In this document: in pieces, positions 11,317 through 22,895 of the stretch
Numbering within the stretch: the first letter of the stretch is position 1
Layout: every line of letters starts with the position of its first letter
Assembly (NCBI GenBank): GCA_016584495.1
Contig: WAID01000013.1
Span: forward strand, 1,674,001 to 1,738,000
Source of the DNA: Celoporthe dispersa
Lineage: Eukaryota > Ascomycota > Sordariomycetes > Diaporthales > Cryphonectriaceae
Direction of reading: 5' to 3'
Length of the DNA stretch: 64,000 nucleotides
Translations under genes and position numbers: made by a program
Notes under the pieces: generated by a model
Database searches by the model: none
What the model was told of the DNA's origin: nothing
The model's input: the letters and a program-made list of their open reading frames with translations, nothing else

Positions 11317-12088
11317 ATGGACCAAAGGCCGAACCAGCATGGTCATGCGATGCATAAGAAAAGGAAAATAAAAAGAAAAAAGGAGAGAAAAAAAAAAACA
11401 AAGGGCGCCATAAATTACTTGGCAGAATTAGGCGAGATGATCGTTGGGGCATCCGTGAGGTCGAGTTCTGTGTCTACTTTCACGATGAGATGAATCAGGA
11501 TACCAAAGATACATACATACATATGGGGTCGTCATCGCACATCGATAATTGCTGGTAGAGGTCTAGTAAGATTTGCGTACTAGCGGACACTTCTAGGTTT
11601 ATTATATGCCAAGAGTGACACGTAGTCAATGTTGCTTTGACTCTTTAGTGAAAATGTAATAAGAACTCATGAGCTGTATTACTCTACCTACTCCAGACAT
11701 TAGGTCTCTCTCTCTCTCTCTTTTCGCCGGGAAAACCTGTCATCGCATTGCACAATTGGTTTCTTCGTTTCAGGCAGCCTTTTGCCACGCGTCTTTCTGG
11801 TATCAATAAAAGATGGCGATCGTGCCTATACTTCCTCCCAAGCCAGAACGCCCAAGACGCCTAGAATTCCGGATACCACCTATTTTCAATATGTCCTTTC
11901 AACTCCCCTTCTCCTTTTTTTTGTATGCACCTCTCATCCTCGCCCAGGCCGCTCGGAGCAGGCAGGACGGGCGATCGATCGATATTTTCAGGTCATGCCT
12001 CTCGGCAGACTGCACATCCCGTGCCTGGCCGTCGGTCGTCGGTCGTCGATACTATTCTCGACCAGAGACCACAGCCGGTTGACTGGCT
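11317..12088. other. Convergent 3' intergenic region between RGG protein and Luc7
   Basis: Tail-to-tail spacer carrying both 3' ends. It contains A-rich stretches near 11365-11400 and a (TC)n run at 11705-11722. No ORF with protein-like composition was seen. The uncorrected Luc7 frame would extend into it as far as 11988. Confidence 0.5.
11705..11722. repeat. (TC)n microsatellite
   Basis: Perfect TC dinucleotide repeat in the convergent spacer. Confidence 0.8.
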
Positions 12089-13071
12089 CTACCAGCCGCC
12101 ACGGAACCGGCCACGACCTCCTCTGTACCCTCCCCCCGCCACGAGGGCCTCTTGGTCCACGTCCCCAATCGCCGCCCCCGGGACCGGTAGGCACACCACC
12201 CATGTCCATATCGTCACCACCAGGACCACCACCACCACCACCCATGGGGCCACCGCCGCCCATCATCGGTCCTCTTGACCGTCCTCTCATCTCCTTGGGG
12301 AAGGACTCGTACGTCTTGCGCATCTGTGCATAACCCAGGTGCATCTTCCCGTAGAAGTGATCAGCCAGCCTCCTGTCGTTGTCGAGCCGTGACAGGTAGG
12401 CGCCGCACACGTCGCAGACCTGCAGCTTCTGGTGGCCGCTGGGGCCGCTGGTGTCGCTCAGCGCCTTGAGCTCCTTCTCCCTCTCGACCTTCTGCTGCAT
12501 GGCCTGGCGGACGCGGAAGAACTCGTCGTAGGCGCGCCCGACCTCGCCCAGCTCGCCCAGGACCTCGACCTCGAGCAGGCCGTTGCTGATGCTCGCCGTC
12601 AGGTCGCCGATGGCCTTGAGCAGCACGTTGGTCTGGCGGATCTCGTCGGGCGTCTTCTCCAGCCGGCGCTGGGCGACGTCGATGCGCCGGTTGCACTCGT
12701 CAATGTACTTTTGCAGGTCGCGCATGTAGTCGTACTCGAAGCCGTGGCGGCGCCGTTCTGCCTCGGGGAGGCCTTCATACTCGGCCTTGAGAGCCTCCGA
12801 GTGGATCTTGGCGCAGGGGCCCAGGTCCTGCTTGGTGTTGGTGAAGAGGTCGTGCGGGCATGTGCCTGCGATGTAGGACCGGCAGGCTTTTGGGTCGGTG
12901 AGGGAGATCTGGGAGGAGCGTGCTGCTATGCCGCCGCCCATGAGCTGCTCTGGGGAAGGGGGTTCAGATGTCAGTGTCCCTCCTGCGCATGCACCTCTCA
13001 AGTCTTGGGTTGGGGGGGAGGGGGGAGGGGGGAGGGGGCCTACCAAGCAGCTTTCTCTGCTCTGCCGCCAT
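12089..13071 (-). CDS. luc7: Luc7-like U1 snRNP splicing factor, C-terminal frameshift
   Basis: Component of the U1 snRNP that helps choose 5' splice sites. Exon 1 is 13071..13044 (MAAEQRKLL plus one base), intron 13043..12950, exon 2 from 12949. It starts QLMGG and carries both LUC7 zinc fingers. The first is a CCCH-type around CRSYIAGTCPHDLF...DLGPC..IH. A central helical region follows, and the second is a C2H2-type finger, CDVCGAYL...DHFYGKMHLGY. The C-terminus is Gly/Arg-rich. In the frame as sequenced, translation leaves the RGG tail at the C6 run 12132-12137 (plus strand) and continues to a stop at 11988. With one G fewer on the coding strand it reads GYRGGRGRFRGGW and stops at 12089, a typical Luc7 ending. 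I prefer that model. It is head-to-head with gpi16. Confidence 0.93.
13012..13038. other. G-quadruplex-type tract G7-A-G6-A-G6-A-G5 inside Luc7 intron 1
   Basis: Four G-runs separated by single A on the plus strand. Luc7 is transcribed from the minus strand, so its pre-mRNA carries C5-U-C6-U-C6-U-C7 only a few bases after the GTAGGC donor. The DNA can form a G-quadruplex on the plus strand and an i-motif on the other. Confidence 0.75.
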
Positions 13072-13612
13072 CTTCTTTTTCAGGTCGCGCGCCCTCTACC
13101 GACAGTCTCAACGAGCACACCCTTTCCGAGATTATTTACAATCCAGGATCAAGGAGTTACCTTGGGAAAGAGGACAGTGGGGGTTGAAGCGGCGTATGAA
13201 GAGTGGCAATGGGTAGCGACCGGCAAGAGATGTTGCCTTCGTCCGTCAAATCGCGGTTTTGTTCACTGCTGCGACTCGATGTAGAGTTCTAGGCCTACGG
13301 AGTACAGCATGCTCCTTACTCAGCAGCCTTAGCACCCACCCTTGCCACTATACCGCCTATCCACACGGGCTGAGGCTCAAGTTTAGCGCACCCATTGCCC
13401 CCCAGTCCGTCTGTTCTGTTCACTGGGTAGCTCCCCCCCCCCCCTGTGACCCCTGCCTTCTGCGTCCCTTGTCTTCCCCAGGTTTGTAGTGAGTTTAAGC
13501 TCCACGTTAACGAGATCAGCCTTGGTCCTCCCTCCAAAGCAGACAGACATTTGATATTTCAACCATCACAGCGACACAGCTCCCAGCGCAAATGGACGGT
13601 CCATAGCCCACG
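13072..13612. promoter_or_regulatory. Shared 541 bp promoter between luc7 and gpi16
   Basis: The two genes are transcribed outward, so this interval must serve both. A run of 12 C lies at about 13431-13442. No ORF with support. Confidence 0.6.
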
Positions 13613-15508
13613 ATGCGCCACCAATTGACCTTCCTTCTTTCTGTGCTCTGTTCCCTCGTGATACCCATATCCTCCGCGTCCGACTACCATGAACAGCTGG
13701 TCCTGAAGCCGCTGCCCCTGTCCGCCCTGCTCGCCAGCTTCAACTTCCGGTCCAACACCACCGTCTCCGAGTTCGAGGCGCATAACTTCCGGTTCTTTCC
13801 ACGGTCCCTCGGACAGATATTGGAATATTCTGGCACGAAGGAACTGCATCTGCGGTTCAGCCTGGGAAGATGGGACGCTGAGAGCTGGGGCGTGAGGCCG
13901 TGGGGCGGTACGAGGGAAGGCGGCACCGGGGTCGAGCTGTGGGCGTGGCTGGATGCAGATACTGAAGAGGAGTATGTCCTGGGCCACAGCGGTCCTCTAT
14001 TTTCCTCGTGGACAGGAGCACATGCTGACACATGCTGGTCACAGGGCCGATCGCAAGTGGCTGACCCTCACGAACGCGCTGTCGGGCCTCTTCTGCGCAT
14101 CCTTGAACTTCATAGACGGAACACGGACGACGCGGCCGGTCATGTCCTTCCAGCCAGAGGGCGACCACGCAGATGCAACGACCTCGAATTTACACCTGCT
14201 ACACGGGACGCTGCCCAGAGAGGTGGTCTGCACCGAGAACCTGACTCCCTTCCTCAAGCTGTTGCCGTGCAAGGGGAAGACAGGCATCGCCAGTCTGCTT
14301 GACGGGCATAAGCTGTTCGACTCGTCGTGGCAGAGCATGGCTATTGATGTCAAGCCGGTGTGCCCTGAGGGAGGCGGGTGTGTGCTGGAGATCGAGCAGT
14401 CCATCGACATGGTGCTCGATATTGACCGTTCGAGACGGCCCAGGGGTATGTGCAGGATCCCAGCGTTGGACACTTGAGAAGTCCGCTGACGTGCGACATA
14501 GATAATCCGATCCCTCGCCCACCTCCAGGTCATGAGCTGAAATGCAACACCTCCAAGCCGTACCACTCCGACGATACATGCTTTCCCATAGAGTACAGCG
14601 TGGGTCAAGAGTGGTCCATATCCAACATCTTTGGAAAGAGCATCCAGGGGAGCTGTCCCCTGGCCGACGCAGAGGTGCCGCCGGTCTGTCTCGAGCTCCC
14701 AGACAGCCGCCCCGTGTGGGTGTCGGAAGGTGTCCATGAGATACGGATCGGCGACGGTCGGTCTCGGTGCTACAAGGCCAGTCCTGAGACCACGATTGAG
14801 TTATATCTCCCGCAGGTTGAGGAAGAAGGAGAGCCGGCCCGATCTGGAGCCGCTCAGTTCCTCCAGCCCGATGTGCCACCCCTATATGCCGAGCGTAGCT
14901 TGACGGGCCACGGCCAAGAGCGCGGTGGCGTCCAGACCATCCTCACGAACCCCAGCGATACAGAGAGCGTCGAGTTCGTCTACATGGAATCGCTGCCCTG
15001 GTTCATGCGCATTTACCTACACACCCTCGAAGCCCGCGTCACCGACACGCCCACCGGCAAGCACGAGAACGTCATCCAGGATATCTACTACCGTCCCGCC
15101 CTGGACCGGACGCGAGGCACACAGCTCGAGGTGAAGCTCCGCATCCCGCCCAAGTCTACGGTCTTTCTCACCTACGACTTTGAGAAGTCCATCCTGCGGT
15201 ACACCGAGTACCCACCGGATGCCAACAGGGGCTTCGACGTCCCCGGCGCAGTCATCACGATCCACAGCGGCGCGTCGACCTCCAACCTTCGCACTACGGC
15301 GCTGCTCCTCAACCTGCCCACCCCAGACTTCAGCATGCCGTACAACGTCATCATATTTACGTCCACGGCTATTGCGCTGGCGTTTGGCGGCATGTTCAAT
15401 CTGCTGGTCAGGCGCTTCGTGGCTGCTGACGAGGGCCCAGAGATGACCCTTACCAGGCTAAAGAACAGGCTCAAGGAGAGGTTTGCAAAAGGCAAGGGAA
15501 AGAAGTAA
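13613..15508 (+). CDS. gpi16: GPI transamidase subunit Gpi16 (PIG-T)
   Basis: Subunit of the ER-membrane GPI transamidase that swaps the C-terminal signal of precursor proteins for a GPI anchor. Three exons: 13613..13971, 14045..14445 and 14502..15508, giving 588 aa. Introns are 73 and 56 nt, starting GTATGT. It begins with a signal peptide (MRHQLTFLLSVLCSLVIP...). The N-terminus has the family signature LVLKPLPLSALLASFNF and the HNFRFFPRSLGQIL segment. The luminal domain is Cys-containing and ends with a region after PWFMRIYLHTL. A single C-terminal transmembrane helix (about 15340-15405: NVIIFTSTAIALAFGGMF) is followed by a short basic tail ending KGKGKK. Length and architecture match fungal Gpi16. 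It is essential in yeast. It is also the enzyme system expected to process the GH72 protein encoded at 53.5 kb. Confidence 0.95.
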
Positions 15509-15746
15509 TTGACAAGGGTCCTCATTGATTGTATACAGAGCGGCTGCGATAAATTTCATCTGTCATCCAGGCTTGGTGTTTGAAATGGCGTTCCCTTGTC
15601 ATACCTCGTGATTCTTAAGATTGGCACTGCCCACTTACTGCCTAAAATCGTTAAAATACTTTGTGAGTTTGTCACCGGATGCCGTTTGAGGACCACAGCT
15701 TCTGAACATAGAAACGAGATGCTATTGTGAAGCTATCCAGACCATA

Positions 15747-17209
15747 TCATGTATCATCTACTCCATCTATTGCGCGTCGGTAGATCTCCTGCGCCGTCTT
15801 TACCGAGGGTATATCTACTGTCCTCCAGACCAGATCCGCTATGCAGATCACAAGCGCCGTCACCGTGGTAGAACCGACAAACAAAGCCGGTACAGCAGCG
15901 GTCGAGGTGGTCTGCTCGCCGTTCAAGAGCCAGCCAGCGAGATACCAGCCCCAGGACTGGAGCACAGGCTCATGAACCAGATACAGCGACAGCGAGATGT
16001 GGCCCAGGTACTGCACGGGGTCTGAGCGGAGCAGGCTCCTGGCCAGCCTCAGTCTCCCCAGGGACCAGACCAGCAGTATCGCGCCGATGCTGTGCCACAG
16101 CTCCTTGGAGATCCCCGTCGCTGCGAGGAGCTGGAACCCTGGGATCTCCTGCGCATCATCGTAGGAGGGAAAGGAGAGAAGCCAAAGGCTCCCCAACCAT
16201 GCCGCATACACCGGCAAGGAGCGCGTTCGGTCCACCCCGCACGCTGCCGCATGCACGAGCGACCCATCCGCGCCCTCATCCTCATCTCCACCAAAGTCAT
16301 GCAGCCTGCCCGCCTCCTGGTGGAGCGCAAGCATGTGACCCGCCAGGAACAGCACGATATCCCCCTCTCCCACACCGCGCAGTAGACGATCACGCCAACG
16401 ACCAGCCCGTCCCTCTTGAGCGCTGACTCCATCCGCAGGGTGACGGACATGATGGCCGCCAGCACCAGCGAACAGCGGAACTCGTACGCGACCACCCACA
16501 GGTGCTGCCCGTACAGGCTCACGGGCTTCATCCACATGGGCCGCCAGTCGAAGGGGCTGAGCACCTCGCGCGAGACGAAGCCCGCCCAGTGGCGGAGGGC
16601 GGTCCACAGGCTGCCTGGGTGGTCGGGCGGGAGGAGAGGCTGCACGAAGGCCGGGAAGACGGCGCGGGGGTCGAGGGTGCGATCTGGGCCGTACCAGTGC
16701 AGACAGACGAGGACGAGGGTGGCCAGGGAGACGAGGAAGGTTGGGACGAGGAGGTGGACGGTGCGCTTGAGAAGGGTGGCGGTGAAGGTGCGCAGGAGAT
16801 CGTCGTGGGCTCGCTTGCGCGCGGGGCGGACGGCGGGCGCGGTGAGGAGGTAGCCGGATGTGACGAAGAGGATGGAGATCATGGCGGGTCCGCTGTGGAA
16901 GAGACGGAAGATGGGGAGCGAGAGGGGCGGGTAGGAGAGGACGCGGTTCGTGGCCACGGTGTCGCCCTCGCCATTGTCCGTGTCGATGGACGTGAAGATG
17001 GAGGCGGATGGTGCGAAGAGGTCCAGAGGAAGGCAGAAGGCGGATGTGTAGATCAGGAAGACAGCCAGGCCCCGCAGGCCATGCAGATAGGCCAGATGGC
17101 CCCGGGAGTCATTCTGTTGCGCAGCCGTGCTGGGCGGCGGGTGGGCTCGGTAGAAACTGGGTGTGAGGACGTGGGTGAGGCTGAAGAGGAACGAGTATGC
17201 GGTACGCAT
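15747..17209 (-). CDS. Acyltransferase family 3 multi-pass membrane protein, one frameshift
   Basis: OafA-like O-acyltransferase fold that transfers acyl groups to sugars or other small molecules at a membrane. The start at 17209 gives a hydrophobic N-terminus. The family motif HLAYLHGLRGLAVFLIY sits near residue 38, followed by SGPAMISILFVTSGYLL, several further membrane segments, and a C-terminal part with LGHISLSLYLVHEPVLQSW. The first part reads in the frame of 17209..~16370 and the second in the frame ending at 15747. The shift maps to the C5 run 16361-16365 (plus strand). One more G on the coding strand gives ...VYCAVWERGDIVLFLAGHM and about 487 aa, a normal family length. The fungal subgroup is not biochemically assigned from sequence. 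Convergent with gpi16 (238 bp). Confidence 0.8.
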
Positions 17210-18070
17210 GGTAAAGACGTGAATCAGCGTCGCATTATCGGTTACCGAGAGAGGACTGGTAGTCCCTCATAACGATGCAGATGGTAACTCAAAAACGATA
17301 AGAGCCAAGGATCATGATACCTTAGAATATAAGCTTATTCTCATCCGGATCCATCAAGAGGGCCGGACACAAGCCTCTTCTTGAGGGCTGATGCGCAGCA
17401 GCAAACGGGTAAGGAAACTACCTCTTATTAAGGACCAAAAAAAAAAAAAAAAAAAAAGACAAAGAGAGGGAGAGGGAGATAAAAGTGTCCTTTCACCTTC
17501 TTATCTTGGTGCTCCTCACTTTGCGGATAATTCACACTTGGTAGGTGAGCCTTTTCTGCTTATGGACAAGTTGCAATGGCCCTTCCGAAGGATAAAATAG
17601 TGCTGACTTGCAACAAGCGAAACGTGCTAATTTTACCGTGCAGGACGGAATGTGGCGCGCTAGGCAACCAACCTTGGCTTGCTTGGGTAGCATCGTTGTC
17701 GCTTGTCTGCTCCCATCCGAGCCACATGTCCGAGAGGCTAAAGTGCATCTACAGCTGGATGAGTGAGGAGACCCCTGTTGGTTTTTGCAGTACTGCAGCC
17801 TGGTTCCAAGGAGGCAGTAATTACTAGTTGCTCCATTGGGCTTGCTGCTCGTGTCTGTAATTATGTTTTTAGTATAATTAGATGTTGTGCAATAATGATT
17901 AGAGTCCCACACGCTTTTCGATTCAACACTCCAGTTGAACAAGGCATAAGGTGTGCGGACTATTCAATGTTTGAGCGTAAAGCCATTATGCTGATCCTAT
18001 AAGAGATACTGGACTGTCTAACGGTGCACTATATAGCTATGCTATTATAACAGAGACAAGAAGCCGGCAT
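17210..18070. other. AT-rich intergenic region with poly(A) run
   Basis: Separates the acyltransferase promoter from the 3' end of the HET gene. A21 lies at 17437-17457. Short ORFs overlap on both strands with no recognisable protein. Composition becomes AT-rich from about 17800, marking the start of the accessory island. Confidence 0.5.
17437..17457 (+). repeat. Poly(A) run, 21 A
   Basis: Uninterrupted A tract on the plus strand. No flanking target-site duplication was noticed that would mark a retroposed copy. Confidence 0.8.
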
Positions 18071-20658
18071 TTATATTATTGTAACAATTTGTTCCACGGC
18101 ATACTCGAATATGTCTCGTGTTTTATGATGATAATAACCAACTCCAATCCGCTTATACACCTGTTCGCCAGGTGGCACTGCTTCCAGCAGAAGATACCAG
18201 TGTCGAAACCGAGATGGTTCGCTGCATATTTCTGGGAGCTGAAGCATACGGCCGATGCTGAGGCAATAATACCTCGGCTCGCACTCCGGCTTCGCATTGC
18301 TCTCGAGCCACTGTTTGGGGGTGTCGTTTGGTTCATATGTGATGAACGGCATCTTTTCATCGCAGAGTGCTTCCCAGTGCCATTTGTTGGACGAGCCGAG
18401 CGGGTAGACGAAGATAAGCTGGTCTTCATAAGCCCGACCGAATTGGCCGCTCCATCCAGAATATCTTGAGATGTAACTTCCTTTAGCAGGAGTCGAGGAG
18501 TCATCCGTGAGTGCTGTGGAGGAAGAACTTCTCAGGACTAAGAGATGCACAGGCACGACCTGGCCGACCAGTCGAATGTGACCGCCAGAGACCCCTCCTG
18601 TAGGATCCAAACTTAACTTATCGCAGACCGCTTCTTTTATGTCGACATGGCTCTCGAAAGGAAACTGGTTCCGTTCACGAAGATATGAAATTCTCCCAGC
18701 CATGGACGCCCAGGACCAAGATGGAGCGGCATATATCGGGAGTCTTGCGCAGGGTTCTTGTGCGTGCCAAAGTAGGCCTTCAACCAGGTCCTGTCTCCAT
18801 AAACCAGCAAGGTAATCGGCATCATCTTTAGGGAGGGAGCCTGCGAAGAGGCTGGCGAGTCCGGATATCGCGACGAGTTTATCTGTGAATCTTGTCAAGC
18901 GCCTGGATGAATAGTTCTCTGCGATCGAGTTCCATGCGTAATACATGGATTTAGCAGACCCTGAAGTCAAGAAGCTCGTTATATCCCGGTGGCTTTTATC
19001 TTCCTCATCCTCTGCTAGCTGAATCATGTTATGTATCCCTTCTGGTGCTGGCGTATTCTGGATGCCTGATATTGCGAATCTTATTGCTCTAAAGGCAAGT
19101 GAAGTAGAATCCATGTGGATGGTCTGGCTTGGACTTTCGATGACGTGGTTGCATTCCCATACCATGCCAGAAGACGTGAACCGGAGCGTCCGGGACGGCA
19201 GGATGCGTTCTTGCAGAGCCCAGCCCCGTGCTGAAAGTGCCTTCTGGCTAGGTTTGCCTCCCCACGACCAATCGCCTGACCAGGTCCGCATCACTTCGTC
19301 TCGGTTGCTGATTTCTAGTGTCTTGCCTTGAGACTGCGGCAAAGCTCGGGGTAGAAACCCTGAACCACAATCTGCTGTGTCCTCGGCGGCCAGAGCGAGG
19401 AAACAGTTTGAGTAAACTTCTCGCATTGTGCCACTCTGCTCTTCCCAGTCTTCTTCGTCCCGCTGGATAATGCAAATTGCATCGACCCAGAGATACGGAA
19501 TTCTCAAATATATACACGCAATTATAGCGTCGACCAGTGTCTAGACATATTTTTTTCTCATTGGTCAGTATTTGCTTATGCTAGCATCCATCATAACCAC
19601 TTACATTCGGAAGTTTTGCCAAAGGGAGACGTGTTTTATTCTCAAGTAGATTCTCGCGAGTTGTCTCGTAGTTTTTTCCACTGCTGCCCCAGCAGTAGGA
19701 TAAAGCAGCGTAAGTCGACAAAGTTGCTGGGTCTTCACCGCACACATCGGTCTCAACGAGTCTGATATCTGTTGAGCGTGACCCAATAGAAATTAATCTT
19801 CGGGGTACATATGGTGGGTGCTTAACGCCGATCCGGCAGGCTTGGTGGGAGCGTTGGCACGCATCAAGTTTTTCTTGTGCAAAGGACCAGTGGTGGTGGT
19901 TTGATAGAATCTTGCGAAAGGAATCGATCCAGACCTTGTTCAACGAAGCCTCGTCGCCCCCTATAGAAATGTGGATTAGATCGTTCAAATATATCTGTAG
20001 ATCCTGTAATAATCTTACCTATAGTCAAAAAGACACCACGGTTCTGGAAAACCTTTCCCACGATCTCTTGGTCGGCTTCATCTCCATCAAGATTGCCCCA
20101 ATCGGCGCAAAAAATCAACACCCTCATAGAATACCGGAGGAGTGGGATGTCAGACCTGATCTTTCTAGATAGAGACTCGCACAGGTGACAGCAGCCGTAC
20201 TGTGCGATTCGATTCAAAGATGTGCTGTAGAACCCCGATCCTGGATGTCTCCACCGGTATGGACCCTCGAAGATGCAATTTTCGTATGACAATTGTAAAT
20301 CCGCCAGTATAATTCTGGCTCTCTCGAGAGACAAGAAAGTAATAGAATCGGGAATCTTTTTCAGGATCCATGATCTCTCTGATGCGCTGATGTCAGGCTG
20401 TTCCAAATCAAGCAGGCGCTCGATGAAAGCTGCGAAATCCCTATCATCTTTGTATGCTTCGTACGCTGTGTCAATGCTTCTCTCCGGTCTATGAGCCTGC
20501 CGATTGGAATTCGGTGCGCTAAGCCAGCCTGTGTTATGCCCCTTCTTTTTGTCTTTTTTTGGCTTTGAGACTACAGCGTCCCATAATGCGTATAGTGCTC
20601 TGGAAACAGGCGGGAATGACTGGGTACGCGTTCTGGATGGATACTGAGAAGAGAGCAT
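18071..20658 (-). CDS. HET-domain (heterokaryon incompatibility) protein
   Basis: Member of the fungal HET family involved in allorecognition-type cell death. Three exons: 20658..20019, 19960..19605 and 19540..18071, giving 821 aa. The introns are 58 and 64 nt, and the frame is kept across both. All three HET blocks are visible: YAALSYCWGSS in exon 2, YLWVDAICIIQRD at the start of exon 3, and GWALQERILPSRTL about 90 residues later. The 250-residue N-terminal part has no domain I recognise. After the HET domain comes PSWSWASMAGRI and a variable C-terminus. The Arg/Asp/Glu-rich regions and moderate AT content fit a fast-evolving gene. It is bordered downstream of its 5' end by a degraded NLR-type relic. 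The start at 20658 is the first in-frame ATG and is the least certain point. Confidence 0.85.
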
Positions 20659-21273
20659 TAATCAAGTCACAAGCAGAAATTTTCGGTAAGCAACCCCGCT
20701 TTATATCTATCAGCGCGCAACAACCTCCGCCATGTCTACTAATATCACCAGCGCTTACTGTCTTACCACCCGTTAGCAAAAGACTTTTGCCGAAGAAGTG
20801 CCATATATATTGCTCTGTATATTTATAGATTCAATGTGAAGATTTGAACGCAGGTCTATCTTATTGCTACCCCTACACTCACTTGGAGTATATAAGCAAT
20901 GCTTATCTGAGCCGAAATGCTAGAACTTGGGTTCCGATACCTTGTTTTTATTGCTCGTCACTTTTTACATAGCTTACATATTGGACAGGATCTCTTAATA
21001 TTCTCTACAACCTTATATAATTCTATCGGTCTTTAATTGTCTGGAGCGCAATAATATTAGCACTCTAAGGCGCTTTGAACTTTGCATGCTTAATTCAATA
21101 TCTAATCCTAAACAAGCCTTTCAAGCTTCGTATTATATCTGTATTGGGAGTTTGTCATAATATGGATAGTCTGGACGGTGTTATCTGCGGTTGATATTTC
21201 TATATTGATATGCATTCCGAATTGTATGGAACAATATAATAACCCAAAATCATTGATACTCTGCAATATATAA
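20659..21273. other. AT-rich gene-free segment
   Basis: Very AT-rich DNA without ORFs of protein-like composition. It reads like sequence decayed by C-to-T mutation (many TA dinucleotides), which would fit repeat-induced point mutation, but I cannot compute RIP indices here. Confidence 0.45.
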
Positions 21274-21695
21274 ATCTTTTATGCTGGAATATTTCGTGTT
21301 CGCCTCGCAGGAATACAGGATCTACAATTGATGGAGTTAGCGATGCGGAAGTTCTCTAGGAAGCATGTCAATAAGCATGCTGCTATGAGTGTAATGGAGA
21401 GGCTGTCCTGGGAAGAAGCGAAAGACTGGGGTGTTAGGTTGTTCGCGCCTGAAAGGGGAGGGAGCTATGAAGTGTTCAATGACCGTCCCCTCGCGGAGGA
21501 TATTCGGATCTACTGTGTCCAGGATGTCCAATTCCTTCCACGACTTTGGTCCTACTATGAAAGCAAGATTACACCTTTATGGCGAAGAGAATTCGCGACG
21601 CTACAGAGGAGCGAATCGCGCTGTCTCGAACCCCGAGTTACAATGGAGTAGGACAACACATGGCGTTGGCACCGAGGAATTGGGTTACTATGTAA
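21274..21695 (+). pseudogene. Relic of a 3'-5' exonuclease-domain (DEDDy) gene
   Basis: A C-terminal fragment of a fungal 3'-5' exonuclease-domain protein. It reads GIQDLQLMELAMRKFSRK, then DIRIYCVQDVQFLPRLW, which contains the YxxxD exonuclease III motif of the DEDDy class, and ends SYNGVGQHMALAPRNW before a TAA at 21693-21695. The last part lies in a different frame from the first; the shift is near 21585-21600. The N-terminal Exo I and II motifs are missing, and an in-frame TAA directly precedes 21274. It therefore cannot encode the full enzyme and sits in AT-rich decayed DNA. Confidence 0.65.
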
Positions 21696-22011
21696 TAAAG
21701 AGATTTCTGATTCTTTCTTTAGTTTTATTCTTAGTAGTACCTAGGCAATGTGCGATAATGATGTGCTCCTTTGTGTCATAACCCTTTGAGTGAAGTTCTC
21801 GAGCTGAAGGAGATCCGGCATGTATACATGCACCAGACGTGTGTGGGTAAGAATCGCATTACCCATCAATAGCAAACTCCTAGATACTATGAGGTCAAGT
21901 TGTTTAGCATCCAAAAATGCCAATATTCGCATCTCCTTCCATTCTTACCCCTTTCTTTTCCCAGCTTTTCTATACTAGATCCAATTCCCAAGAGTCGTCA
22001 GGATTGTGTAA
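21696..22011. other. AT-rich spacer between two gene relics
   Basis: No ORF or RNA gene seen. Confidence 0.4.
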
Positions 22012-22895
22012 CTAGTAGCTTGTTGTGTAGGAACCTCGATCCATAAAGAATGCTAGGAGCAGGCTTGCTACTCTCTCCTCCTCTTCCACCATCACAGCAT
22101 GATCTGACCAGTACCGGGCACAATAATAAGAATTAATGATTGTGTAGATAGAGCCATGCTGGCTCAACTCTAGCAAGTAGGAGAGGCAGTTTTCTGCAAC
22201 GGTGATTCTTGCTGCTTTGTCGCCAAAATCCTTGCTGATTTCAGGCCTCAGTAACTCGGGTGACTTTGAGAAGAAGTATTTTTTTTCACTGAGAAGTGAT
22301 CAAGCTGCATCTCCTCAACTTCTCCTTTCCGGGTGGCCCTTTTCGTCAGAACCACCATGCTAGAGCAGTACCGTGATATCTCTCGAGGATCGGGCATGCG
22401 GTTTCTAGGGTCGAATCGGGGTTTCTCCTCCGGCTGTACTGCGATCGCATCGACCGCCTCGTCGAGGCGCAATGCACAGTCTGATAATATGAGGAAGTGT
22501 AGAATTCGGACAGCATAGGGTAGATACATCGTAGATATATCCTCAAGTATCCGCGCATATGTGGCGCTCAATGTCTCTGGCACAGATGACAAGGCTCTTT
22601 TCAACAAGACACGGTCTGTGCAATCTTTGATAATTTGCATTTGAAATGCTACCCAGCGAAACCTGCATAAACTTTAGTTTCTGCACATGAACAGTACAAT
22701 AATAGTATACATCCATGCCGTGGCTCTTATCTTGTAGTGTGCGTTCGATTTCTTGCTGTACATCTGGATGCTCGGGCCATCTGCGGAAGTCGTTATCTTG
22801 TGTGACTCGTTCGTGGATGAAATTGCGGATATCATCTGCAACAAGATGGATGTCTTAGTATCCCCATCCACTGCTGTTTTAACTTGCAAAGCCAT
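22012..22895 (-). pseudogene. Relic of an NLR-type (NACHT / STAND, ankyrin-class) gene
   Basis: Several collinear blocks on the minus strand match the region that follows the NACHT domain in fungal NLR proteins. In order they are DDIRNFIHERVTQDNDF...WPEHPDVQQEIERTL; FRWVAFQMQIIKDCTDR; LLKRALSSVPETLSATYARIL; CALRLDEAVDAIAV; a DHFSVK block; and ISKDFGDKAARITVAENCLSYLLELSQ near 22190-22240. It stops at 22012. The P-loop part and any ankyrin or WD repeats are absent. The blocks change frame at an A8 run (T8 on plus, 22279-22286) and near 22670. I cannot place a clean intron at the latter. The fragment abuts the HET gene locus, consistent with a decayed incompatibility locus. Confidence 0.65.

Noticed and set aside
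17437..17457. Poly(A) run as the tail of a retroposed element
   Set aside because: No adjacent element body or target-site duplication seen; simple repeat is enough.
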